Below are positions 1 through 9,892 of a DNA stretch of 64,000 nucleotides, piece after piece. The stretch spans positions 1 through 64,000 of the forward strand of contig NW_013657670.1 of NCBI RefSeq assembly GCF_000142905.1, in the 5' to 3' direction. Made by a program: the position numbers and the translations under genes. Within the stretch, counting starts at the first letter, position 1, and every line of letters begins with the position of its first letter. The notes beneath the pieces are model-generated. The model made no database searches and was not told the DNA's origin. It saw only the letters and a program-made list of their open reading frames with translations. This DNA comes from Thecamonas trahens ATCC 50062 (taxonomy: Eukaryota > Apusozoa > Apusomonadida > Apusomonadidae).

Positions 1-453
1 CTAACCCTAACCCTAACCCTAACCCTAACCCTAACCCTAACCCTAACCCTAACCCTAACCCTAACCCTAACCCTAACCCTAACCCTAACCCTAACCCTAA
101 CCCTAACCCTAACCCTAACCCTAACCCTAACCCTAACCCTAACCCTAACCCTAACCCTAACCCTAACCCTAACCCTAACCCTAACCCTAACCCTAACCCT
201 AACCCTAACCCTAACCCTAACCCTAACCCTAACCCTAACCCTAACCCTAACCCTAACCCTAACCCTAACCCTAACCCTAACCCTAACCCTAACCCTAACC
301 CTAACCCTAACCCTAACCCTAACCCTAACCCTAACCCTAACCCTAACCCTAACCCTAACCCTAACCCTAACCCTAACCCTAACCCTAACCCTAACCCTAA
401 CCCTAACCCTAACCCTAACCCTAACCCTAACCCTAACCCTAACCCTAACCCTA
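1..453. repeat. Telomeric repeat array (CCCTAA)n
   Basis: An uninterrupted run of CCCTAA hexamers (TTAGGG on the complementary strand) starts at the first base and stops at a degenerate CTAG near 453. The C-rich strand runs 5' to 3' into the chromosome, as expected for a left chromosome end. No variant repeats are interspersed, so this is a true telomere or an assembled copy of it, not an interstitial array. TTAGGG is the vertebrate-type repeat found widely in animals, fungi and related protists. Confidence 0.98.
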
Positions 454-1405
454 GCTGATGCCTCAACCCTAGCCACACTCCATTTCTCCCCACCGACCAC
501 CACCCACTCCACTTGCCACTCACTGGTCCCTTGGCACCCGTACTCATCCCATCCATGACCCACATCCACTTTCCCACCCACCCCACCATATTCATCCTCC
601 ACCCTACCGTGTGCATGGCTGTTCATGGGCCTGAATTGAGTCTTTGATGCTGATCGACAATCTCCATCCCCCATTGACACTTGCCCGTGTCACACGTTTG
701 GTCGGGTCGCATGTGCGGGTTGGTTGTGACATGAATGTCATTCAACATTTTCATGATTCGCCACTCGTCACTTGTTCGATTGTTTGACATTGAGTTGATT
801 GTCATTGATCATTGTCAATTGATCATTCGATTGTCTCTGCTTCTTTTGTTGTTGGCTGTCCATGTTCCTTGTTCTTAGCTGTTCATGTTTCGACATGCTT
901 TGTTGTTACTATTGCCTGCCCTCATGTTGTGCTCTGGCTGCTTTTGCCTTTTATGCTTGACCGTAATCGACATGCATTCTCATCGATCATTGCCTTTGCT
1001 CTTGTTGTTGCTTTGTATCATTATTCGTCATGCTTCAATTGTTCTTGATTCTCCTGTTTTCATCGACCTTGACTTCCACATCCACCATCGTTCTTGCTCA
1101 CTACACTATCGATTCTCAACTTTGTTGTCGTTTGTCGTGGTCATTAGTTGTGCATGCATTTTGTGTTGATTGACCCTGTTGTGTGGTGGTCATGGTTGAT
1201 CTGCAGATCTGATCGATCAACCGCGCCCTGCCTCATCGACCTGAACGTCACCCGAGTCCATCCCATTGCCTGCCAGCCATATCCAATTCCTATTGGCGTA
1301 CTCATACGTGTGCTGTGCAAGCTATGTATGATCATTGGTTGTTGTTGTGGACGTCATTGCCTCGTTTGATGCTGGTTCCGGCTTTTCTACAATTAATTCA
1401 ACGTT

Positions 1406-2082
1406 CAACTCAATTAACGTCCGCCGCCTTCCCTCTGCCGGCCAAGTACCCGCCGCCCCTATCGCCCACACTCCACACACATCCATCAGCCGTATCATAC
1501 TAACCTTCATCAATGCTGAAGCCCAATCTCCATACCTACTACCATTTCGCCCGTCACGACCCCACGTCACGACCCCTCTCATCCCCCCGTACCATTCTCA
1601 TTACCACCCGTCACCACCAACCACCACCCGCACCCCCTACTTCACCACAATCACTATCATTCCAGCCACAATCACAACCACCTTGCCTTGGCCATCCTCA
1701 CCACCATCCCATCGCGCACTCGGCTTCCTCTTCCTCCTCCTCCTCCTCCTCTTCCCGCTCCAGCTCACCCCCATCCTCTTCCTGACACCCATACCCCTCA
1801 ACCATCACATGTCATCTTTCTGCCTATTCACCAACCAACAGCAATCTCGAGCCATCCAGCCTCGACCCTCTGCTGCCCCTGCCTCGCCGACCACCAGCCG
1901 CCAGCCGCCGCCCGCTCGCCCGATCAGGCCCACCTTCATCACCACCTAGCTCCCACCCACCATCAGCTACGCAACCCGCGTTCACGCTCAAGGTCATCAC
2001 CCGCCGCATACTATTACCAGTACAAATATCGCTGTCGTCCATACCCATCGACCTCGGCTCATTTCCGCGTCGACTTGTTTGC
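1406..2082 (+). repeat. Subtelomeric duplication, copy 1
   Basis: This segment matches 2840-3525 in the same order with substitutions and small indels. Shared landmarks are CATCAGCCGTATCATA (from 1484 and 2918), ACCACCCGCACCCCCTACT, the CTCC-rich tract near 1735, and CGGCTCAT..GACTTGTT at the end. The offset drifts only from 1434 to 1441 bp across the block, so this is one duplicated unit and not chance C-richness. Confidence 0.8.
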
Positions 2083-2839
2083 CTAGGTGGTTGAGCACGT
2101 CCTCGACCGCCCGACCCCGCACATGCCCCCCACCAACCTCATTGCAAGATATGGCCAATCTGATTGCACTACTACTCTACTACATGCCCACACTACCCCC
2201 TTGCACAGTCTCCAATCCACAACTGCCGTATTCCGGAATCCGAGTTCTGCCACCTGAGGCCCAAGTTGTTGTCCTGGTGTCGTTTCGATGTTGCTGACCC
2301 CCCTCCCCGGGCCCATCTCCGACCCCCACTCCCCAACCTGTCCACCCACAACCATCACACCCACACCACACGTACTCACCACCCCTGCAAACATAGCCAC
2401 CCACTCCCTGCCCGCCAATATTCACATCAGCCGACGCCAACCCGTCAACAGCATCGCTGCCGACCGCCTGCTGCTCGCCGCCGACCGCCGCCCGCCGCCG
2501 ACCGACCATCGCCGGCACCACCGAGAGCAAGCTCGCCATCGACAGGGCATTGGAGACGATGCATGGAGATAGCCAGATCATTAGCAAAGACTACCAGTGC
2601 GCCCTCCAACCCAATCCTCCCCTCCCTCCTCCGGCCTCGCATCACAGCCCTCGCCGTCCTGGTTCGCCACCCGCCCCTGCTGCCGATCATCGAGCCAGAC
2701 GACAAAGCCACCGGGCTGGCCAAGACAAGGAAGAACAAGAGAGGGCAAGTGCAAGCGATAGGCAATGCAGTGGCGGGCTAGAGTGCAGTGGTCTGCCTCC
2801 TCGTCCAATCCCAAGCCATCGTCTCCATCGACGTCCATC

Positions 2840-3525
2840 TCAATCCAATCCGTCCGCCCTCCTCGCCCCTTGCCGCCCAAACCCCTCCACCGTCATCACC
2901 CACACGTCACACACAGCCATCAGCCGTATCATACCCACCCACATCAATCCGCAAACCCAATCGCCATACCCAGCACCCCTCCGCCGCCACGCCACCGACG
3001 TCACGACCCCCCTCATCCCCCCTACCATTCTCATTACGTCCGATCACCCCCAACCACCACCCGCACCCCCTACTCCACCACCATCACTATCATATTAGTC
3101 ACAACCACCACCCACATGCGTTGGCCATACCCACCACCATCCCATCGCACACTCGCTTCCTCTTCCTCCTCCTCCTCCTCTCCTAGCTCCATCACATCCC
3201 CTTCCTCACCCCCGACCCCGACACGCATATCCCTCAACCATCACATTCCATACTGCCCAGTCACGAATCAACAGCAATCGCAAGCCACCCAGCCCCGATC
3301 CCGCCCCCTCAGCTGCCCCCACCTTGCCGACCACCAGCCGCCCAGCTATCGCCCGCTCGCCCGATCAGCCCACGTTCATCACCACCTAGCTCCCACCCAC
3401 TACCAGCTACGAAACCCGCGACTACATTCACGGCCATCACTCACCTCGCACCACCGTCAGTACCACCATCGCCACCATCCACTCCCCATCGTCTTCGGCT
3501 CATCCCACGCAACGACTTGTTGACC
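2840..3525 (+). repeat. Subtelomeric duplication, copy 2
   Basis: This is the second copy of the block at 1406-2082, lying about 1.44 kb further from the telomere. The copies have diverged by scattered substitutions and have no conserved reading frame, so they are DNA-level subtelomeric repeats and not a gene pair. The spacer between them (about 2083-2840) does not obviously match either copy. Confidence 0.8.
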
Positions 3526-3975
3526 CCGTCTCCCGTCATCGCGGCTTACCGCTCGCTCCCCGAGCTCATCCTCGCCCTCCATGGCCCATTATCGCGACCA
3601 CACACATGCGCAGTCCCTGCAAACATGAACATCCACTGGTCTCGTGCGCATACACGCCTCATCTTATGCTATCGCCGTCACCACCTCCACCCGTAATCTC
3701 CCTCTGTCTTCACTGAAACATACCAAGGGAAACAACAAGAGTGGAGAGTTCTGTTGATTGCTGTGTCGGCCATGTCGACTATCATACCCTTGCCTTGTCA
3801 ACCTACTCATCTCCCTCTCGTTCCCTATCTTCTCAAATCCGCGGCCTGGCCATCCGGTGGCCGCCCACCTGTCGCTCAAGCCCACACGGCTGTCAAGCCT
3901 CTCCAGTCCATTCTCGACCACTACTACGCCCGCTCTAGCAGAGCGCGCGTGTGGCAAGGTATAGCTACTCGAGCT

Positions 3976-6900
3976 TTAGGTTGATGGGCCTGCAGGGTTG
4001 ACCATCTCGGCCACCAGGTTGGCCGCGCGATTAGCAACATCGGCTAATGCGCGGGACGGCGAGGTGGTGTGCCAGTTGTGGGTTTCGGCGCCGTAGTTTT
4101 CCAGGGCGTAGACGGTGGCAACATGATCGGCCTTGCGGGCGGGCGTGAGCTCGGGGTGGCGCCAGAGTCCGTACTGCTCTGCATGGTCGGGCGATAAGAA
4201 CGAAGCGTCCATGATCCTGAGCACGAGGTGCTGCGGGTCGGCCGTATCGACGTCAGCGGCGTGACGGAGCGTATTGGGCGAGATGTCGCTACAGATAAAG
4301 ACTGGAAGTAGCTTACAACGGCCTGCATCGGCTTCAGCGAGGGCAGCTTTGGCCTCTGCGATGGCCCAATGTGTGACCATCATGTGCTTGGATACCAGGA
4401 CGATGACGACACGCGAGGCGCGGACATGATCAGCAAGATCATCGGGGTACTCGCAGCGCTCACCGTCAAGCGACTTACTGTCGAGGAAGACGCAGAGTCC
4501 GCGGGCGGTGAGGTCGTCGTAAAGATCGAGGGCGGCGCCCTTGTCACCGCCGCCATGGCAAATGAACACGTCCCAACGCTTGAGGCTATGCTTTTGCTCC
4601 TCAGCTTCGATGATCTCGAGCTTGTCGACCACCGCCGTCATTCCCGGTCGTTGCGCGGGGCTAGCACTCCAGCACTTGCGAGCAAGCGCAACGTACACCT
4701 CCGATGCTCCCATGGAAGGCTCAAACTCTGGCCGTATCTCATCTTGCAACACCGCTTGCCGGATGCCCCGCTCATCGAGACCAGTACCCTTGTATGGGTA
4801 CGATCCCGCGGCCAGCTCCCACATCACAACACCAAACGAGAACACATCTGCTTCCTTCCCGTACGTGTTCTCCTTGCCTGATACCATCACTTCCGGCGCC
4901 ATCCAGCGGAACGTGCCTGCATTGGTCGTTGCCACGCCATTGCCCTTGAGCTTTGCCAGTCCAAAGTCCGCTACCTTCAGACGCATCCGTCCGCTCGCTC
5001 CGCTTAGGAGTAAGTTCGGTGACTTCATGTCGCCATGCACTACGCCTTTGCTGTGCAGATACGCCAGTCCGCGTGCAGCATCCAATGCAAGGGCTGCGGC
5101 GACCTGGGGAGGAAAACGGCCGTACCGCTCGTGGTAGTCGAAGAGCGAGCCGCGCTCCATCAGCTCAAACACAAGCGCAGGTCGCGGTCCGCTGTGATTT
5201 GTCGCAGGCATCATCGACAGCCCGAGAAACTGCACAATGTTCGGATCACGCAGCTTACCCAGCAGGACCGCTTCGTCTTTCAGTGAATGTTGCAGTGCTG
5301 ATACATCCGCCTCGGGCGCTAGCTCCTGCGTGAACAGCACCTTGACCGCCACTGGTGTCTTGGCCCGCAGGCCACGGAAGACGCGTGCGTGCGCACCATG
5401 GCCGAGCTCGTCCTCCTTGAACACCTCCAAGTCATGCATGGCAACACGCTCGTGGCTCGATGGCGCAGCAGTGGTGGGCATGTTGTTGGACTCCAGACCT
5501 GGCTGGGTGTTGGAGTACACGTAGAGCCAGGGTTCCGGTTTCGGTGGAGTGGGTGTGTCGAGGAGGAACAGCGCAACGTCGTTGCCACGCAGTGCGGCAT
5601 GCAACGGCGTCTCGCCTCCATTGTTTTCCTGATGGATTCGAGCCCTTCCCTGCGTCACCAACACTCGCGAGATATCGACATGGCCGTGAGCTGCTGCGAC
5701 GTGGAGCGCTGTGTTCCCGTTAGAATCAACCGTGTTGGCAGCAGCGCCGAATCGGAGCAGGTGGACGACTACTTCGGTGAGGCCGGCAGCAGTTGCATGC
5801 ATCAGTACTGTTTGGCCATCGTGAAACGATTCAAGTGGTGCTCCCGCGGCAATGAGGGTGCTAAGAAGATCCAAATCAGCCTTGAGGGTGGCGCCGAGAA
5901 GAGGAGCATGACCATCAACGGTGGCGGTCTGGACGGCGCGAAGGAAGTTGATGATGCGGGTGTAACCACGCATACTAGTGACGTCCAGTGGCTGAGCATC
6001 GACAAAAGCCCGTAGAGCTTGTGTACGTGTGGGGATGACCTTGGCACCACCTGCAGCCACAAGACAAATGACTACCTCCAGGTGGTTGTGTTGCGCAGCG
6101 ACGTACAACGGCGTGCCTCCGTTGTTTTTGGCCTTGTCGACTGCTGCCCTGCCTCCGTTCACCAGCCATCGCACCATATCCAGTTGACCCTTCGCGGCAG
6201 CGACATACAGCGGCGTGGCTCCGTTCTTCAAAGCCATGTCGACCGCCGCCCTGCCCTCGTACACCAGCCATTGCACTGCATCCAGACAACCCATCTCGGC
6301 AGCCATGTACAGCGGCGTGACTCCGTTGGTCAAGGTCGTGTTGACCGCCGCCTTTCCCTCGCCCACCAGCCACTCCGCAACATCCAGGTGACCGTTATGC
6401 GCAGCAATGTACAGCGGTGTGGCTCCGTTGTTCAAGTCCTTGTCGACCGCCGCCTTGCCCTCGCCCACCAGCCACTTCACAACATCCAGGTGACGGTTAT
6501 GCGCAGCGATGTACAGCGGTGTGGCTCCGTTGTTGCTAGCCTTGTCGACCTCCGCCTCGCCCTCGCTCACCAGCCACTTAACCACATCCAGATGACCGCT
6601 TCGCGCAGCTATGTACAGTGGCGTGACTCCGTTGGTCAAGGTCATGTTGACATCCGCCTTGCCCTCGCCCACCAGCCACTTCACAACATCCAGGTGACCG
6701 TTATGCGCAGCAATAAACAGCGGTGTGGCTCCGCTGTTGCTAGCCTTGTCGACCTCCGCCTCGCCCTTGCTCACCAGCCATCGCACCACATCCAGATGAC
6801 CCATCTCGGCAGCCATGTACAGCGGCGTGGCTCCGTTGTTGTCGGCCTTGCCGACATCCGCCCTGCCCTCGCCCGCCAGCCACTGAACCACTTCCAGGTG

Positions 6901-8190
6901 CCCGCTATGCGCAGCAAAAGACAACGGTGTGACTCCGTCGTCGTCGGTCTCGTCGACTGCCACCTCGGACTTCTTCACCAGCCACTGTACCAAGCCTAGG
7001 TAACCCTGCTTCGCAGCGCTGAGCAAGCACGTGGCTCCGCTGTCCTCGTCTTGGTCAACCTCCATCCCGTATGCGCTCACCAGCCACTGCACCACATCCA
7101 GGTGGCCTTTCTCCGCAGCAACGTACAGTGGTGTCCATCCGTTGTTGTTGGCTTTGTCAACCTCCGCCCGGCCCTTGCTCACCAGCCATCGCACCACATA
7201 CAGATGACCCATCTCGGCAGCCATGTACAGCGGCGTGGCTCCGTTGTTGTCGGCCTTGCCGACATCCGCCCTGCCCTCGCCCGCCAGCCACTGAACCACT
7301 TCCAGGTGCCCGCTATGCGCAGCAATAGACAACGGTGTGACTCCGTCGTCGTCGGTCTCGTCGACTGCCACCTCGGACTTCTTCACCAGCCACTGTACCA
7401 AGCCTAGGCAACCCTTCTTTGCAGCGTTGAGCAAGCACGTGGCTCCGCTGTTCTTGACTTGGTCAACCTCCGTCCCGTATGCGCTCACCAGCCACTCAAC
7501 CACATCCTTGTGGCCTTTCTGCGCAGCAATGTACAGCGGTGTGGCTCCGCTGTAGCTAGCCTTGTCGACCTCCGCCCCGCCCTCGCTCACCAGCCACTTA
7601 ACCACATCCAGATGACCGCTTCGCGCAGCTATGTACAGTGGCGTGGCTCCGTTGTTCAGGGCCTTGTCGACCGCCGCCTTGCCCTTGCCCACCAGCCACT
7701 CAACCACATCCTTGTGGCCTTTCTGCGCAGCGATGTACAGCGGTGTCCATCCCTTGTTGTTGGCTTTGTCGACATCCGCCCTACCCTCGTTCACCAGCCA
7801 CTCAACCACATCCTTGTGGCCTTTCTGCGCAGCAATGCACAGCGGTGTCCATCCCTTGTTGTTGGCTTTGTCGACATCCGCCCCACCCTTGCTCACCAGC
7901 CACTGCATCACATCCAGGTGTCCACCCCAGGCAGCAGCCATCGCCGCCGTCCACCCGTCCGTCCGCCCATCCTCCACCCCCACCACCGCACTCCCCACTA
8001 GCCACTGCACCACATTCTTCCGCCCCATCCGCGCCGCGCCCGTCAGAGCCGTGTCCTGGTACACAACCCGGTCATTGACCCCGGACACCACTTGATCCTT
8101 CACCGCCACGCCACCCTCCACCAGCTCCTGTACCCTCTCCAGGTCTCCCGCGCGGGCCGCACGCACAAGCTCCTGCACCCCGCCGCTCAT
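3976..8190 (-). CDS. Ankyrin-repeat / TKL kinase / TIR fusion protein
   Basis: This single-exon gene encodes 1404 residues and is the first gene from the telomere. Residues 1 to about 870 hold roughly 25 ankyrin repeats of 34 residues (consensus GATPLYIAA.GHLDVV.WLV). A TKL-type kinase follows at about 920-1190, with GHGAHARV as the glycine loop, Lys950 in VAVK, HGD at 1052-1054 in place of HRD, Asn in KSPN, DFG at 1075 and MAPE; all residues needed for catalysis appear present. From about 1204 to the end lies a TIR-type fold starting KRWDVFICHGGGDKG, with WAIAE at 1275-1279 matching the WxxxE helix that holds the catalytic glutamate of SARM1-like NADases. No signal peptide or membrane segment is seen, so a cytosolic sensor/effector is inferred. 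Ligand and output are unknown. Repeats 8-10 and 12-14 are a recent internal duplication. Confidence 0.92.
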   Translation of the reverse strand: MSGGVQELVRAARAGDLERVQELVEGGVAVKDQVVSGVNDRVVYQDTALTGAARMGRKNVVQWLVGSAVVGVEDGRTDGWTAAMAAAWGGHLDVMQWLVSKGGADVDKANNKGWTPLCIAAQKGHKDVVEWLVNEGRADVDKANNKGWTPLYIAAQKGHKDVVEWLVGKGKAAVDKALNNGATPLYIAARSGHLDVVKWLVSEGGAEVDKASYSGATPLYIAAQKGHKDVVEWLVSAYGTEVDQVKNSGATCLLNAAKKGCLGLVQWLVKKSEVAVDETDDDGVTPLSIAAHSGHLEVVQWLAGEGRADVGKADNNGATPLYMAAEMGHLYVVRWLVSKGRAEVDKANNNGWTPLYVAAEKGHLDVVQWLVSAYGMEVDQDEDSGATCLLSAAKQGYLGLVQWLVKKSEVAVDETDDDGVTPLSFAAHSGHLEVVQWLAGEGRADVGKADNNGATPLYMAAEMGHLDVVRWLVSKGEAEVDKASNSGATPLFIAAHNGHLDVVKWLVGEGKADVNMTLTNGVTPLYIAARSGHLDVVKWLVSEGEAEVDKASNNGATPLYIAAHNRHLDVVKWLVGEGKAAVDKDLNNGATPLYIAAHNGHLDVAEWLVGEGKAAVNTTLTNGVTPLYMAAEMGCLDAVQWLVYEGRAAVDMALKNGATPLYVAAAKGQLDMVRWLVNGGRAAVDKAKNNGGTPLYVAAQHNHLEVVICLVAAGGAKVIPTRTQALRAFVDAQPLDVTSMRGYTRIINFLRAVQTATVDGHAPLLGATLKADLDLLSTLIAAGAPLESFHDGQTVLMHATAAGLTEVVVHLLRFGAAANTVDSNGNTALHVAAAHGHVDISRVLVTQGRARIHQENNGGETPLHAALRGNDVALFLLDTPTPPKPEPWLYVYSNTQPGLESNNMPTTAAPSSHERVAMHDLEVFKEDELGHGAHARVFRGLRAKTPVAVKVLFTQELAPEADVSALQHSLKDEAVLLGKLRDPNIVQFLGLSMMPATNHSGPRPALVFELMERGSLFDYHERYGRFPPQVAAALALDAARGLAYLHSKGVVHGDMKSPNLLLSGASGRMRLKVADFGLAKLKGNGVATTNAGTFRWMAPEVMVSGKENTYGKEADVFSFGVVMWELAAGSYPYKGTGLDERGIRQAVLQDEIRPEFEPSMGASEVYVALARKCWSASPAQRPGMTAVVDKLEIIEAEEQKHSLKRWDVFICHGGGDKGAALDLYDDLTARGLCVFLDSKSLDGERCEYPDDLADHVRASRVVIVLVSKHMMVTHWAIAEAKAALAEADAGRCKLLPVFICSDISPNTLRHAADVDTADPQHLVLRIMDASFLSPDHAEQYGLWRHPELTPARKADHVATVYALENYGAETHNWHTTSPSRALADVANRAANLVAEMVNPAGPST

Positions 8191-8879
8191 GTCGTCGGTC
8201 GCAATAGTGAACTTGTAGACTGCTTTGTTCTCCCTCCTCGGCTGTGCTCTTGAGAAAGGTGTACCCGCTCCCCCGCCTTTCCCCTTTTTTGTTGACCTAC
8301 GCTGTCACACTCATGCGGACGGAAGTCACACAGGAAGAAGTGTGCCGGCCTGCTCTGCTGCCAACTCGCGCTGGAAGCAGCAGCCGCAACACAGATGATA
8401 TTCACACCACAACTACCACGTCTTCCTCGATAGCCTTGACTATCGCTATCTGCTGCCAACCCAGCATCCGAGTGGTCGTCGTCGTCATCGCCATCGCCAT
8501 CGTCCCCTCCTCCACCCGACGGCTGTGCGACAACGCCATCGTCGCCGTGAGCATCTACCTCTGTCCTCGCCTCTTCCGCTTCGTGGGCTCTGCCCCGTAC
8601 ACTACGGTACAGATCTTGATACCTGCCGATGCATGACGAAACCGTATTGGCTGCGATTGGTCTGGTGCCTGGCCGATCCCCTCCAGCAAAGCGATAGGCT
8701 GCGAGGCTGCGATCTGGGCTCGCGGTGCGCGGACAAGCTTCGTCCACGCATTTAATATCTACATCGCCAAGCCCTCCCCTCCCCGCACCGCCGCCTCTGA
8801 TCACGGTGTGCCAATGTCCGCCATTAACGCAAATTGAGCGCTTCTACCCCGAGCATGTGGTGCACAGGTGTGATGGTGG
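8191..8879. other. Intergenic region, no gene seen
   Basis: About 690 bp separate two minus-strand genes. Open frames here (for example a 205-codon minus frame ending on the ATG at 8190) have Asp/Gly-rich, non-conserved translations and are unlikely to be genes. The region probably holds the promoter and 5' UTR of the ankyrin/kinase/TIR gene and the 3' UTR of the next gene. No RNA gene is recognised. Confidence 0.6.
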
Positions 8880-9563
8880 TCAGCCTTCATTTCGCCCGTT
8901 GCGCTCCGTGTCGGCGCTCTGTGTCTGTGCCCGCACAAACGCATCGAACTCTTCCCGGCTTCTGATCCCAGCCTCCCGCAGATCAGCGACGGTGGCCAGG
9001 CCCAGATCATCGAGCGCCTGAAACGAGCTCAAGCCCAAGTCGCGCATCGACGCGTTTGTGTGGCCAAAGGCCCCGCCCACCACATAGTACGCCGGCTCGT
9101 CGTCGCCCAGCGCCACATCGTCGGCCGAGCCGACCTCTACAAACGCTGACCGCAGCGCAGCCACAATCGATCCAATCGTCCGTGGCTTTGATGGATCGTG
9201 GGCGATGAGCGTACCGAGCGCGTTCGCCTGCTCCAGCAGCACGTCGAGCTTCTCGCCCTCTACAGCAATCTCCAGGTGCTTGTACCGTGCCAGCCGCACG
9301 AGCGCTGGCCGCAGTCCCGACTGAATCGCCGAATACTCGGCAATTGCCTCCTCCCACTGCTCCTTGCCCACGGCCTTGAACTGCGGAAGCTGCAGCAGCT
9401 GCTTGTCGAGCTGTTCCTGGTGTTCCGCCACAACTCGCAGCGCCTTCTGCAACTGATGCGCGCGACGAACAAGGCGCTCGAGCTCGTGCTCCAACGTCGC
9501 CACAGACTCGTGCAAGTCGCGCATCACCGCCTGCGCTACAAACGAGGTATGCCGTGCCGACAT
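8880..9563 (-). CDS. Coiled-coil protein of unknown function
   Basis: This 227-residue protein starts at ATG 9563. Residues about 10-75 are a heptad-rich helical region (LEHELERLVRRAHQLQKAL and following) and residues about 80-125 are also helical. The C-terminal third is more globular, ending in a short helix-rich segment with FQALDDLGLATVADLREAG, resembling a helix-hairpin-helix-like turn. No catalytic motif, signal peptide or membrane segment is seen. It is not recognised as a member of any family. A structural or adaptor role is possible, but nothing in its neighbours supports a specific one. Confidence 0.7.
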   Translation of the reverse strand: MSARHTSFVAQAVMRDLHESVATLEHELERLVRRAHQLQKALRVVAEHQEQLDKQLLQLPQFKAVGKEQWEEAIAEYSAIQSGLRPALVRLARYKHLEIAVEGEKLDVLLEQANALGTLIAHDPSKPRTIGSIVAALRSAFVEVGSADDVALGDDEPAYYVVGGAFGHTNASMRDLGLSSFQALDDLGLATVADLREAGIRSREEFDAFVRAQTQSADTERNGRNEG

Positions 9564-9892
9564 GATGTCCCTCTACCCTCTCTGATCCGGGTCCTCGCTG
9601 CCTCAGGTGCGCGCGCCCAAACCGGGGCAGCCGGGAGTGAGTTGTTTGTCTCCGTTTTGACTCGTCCGCCTTGGAACACTTCTTCCATACCTTCGCCATC
9701 ACCACAGCACATCAACACCGATTTCTGCTCGCGTCGCTTGTATCGCCATACATGGCCATGCCGCGGCTCGTGACAAACAAATGGCCACCCCATCCCGCCC
9801 CCCGCCCGCCGCCCTCGCCCACCCCGGTTGCCGATCCCGCCCTCGCCCTCGCCCACACCACCCCTCTCACACACCCACCCTCCTAGCCTACC

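Larger units (their letters stand above)
454..3975. other. Subtelomeric gene-free region
   Basis: About 3.5 kb between the telomere and the first gene carries no convincing coding sequence. Open frames here are low-complexity translations of CCACC/CATC-rich DNA and look like no known family. The first part (about 600-1300) is T-rich and AT-richer than the rest of the window; the remainder is strongly C-rich on the plus strand. A partly conserved duplication lies inside it (see the repeat entries). Confidence 0.8.

Noticed and set aside
1335-3523. Frames of 130-250 codons rich in Pro, His, Thr and Ser in the subtelomere
   Set aside because: Composition simply reflects CCACC/CATC-rich DNA; frames overlap on both strands, and the duplicated block does not preserve a frame between copies.
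8187-8804. 205-codon minus frame ending at the ankyrin gene's ATG
   Set aside because: Asp/Gly and Arg low-complexity with no domain and no close ATG context; better explained as promoter/5' UTR.
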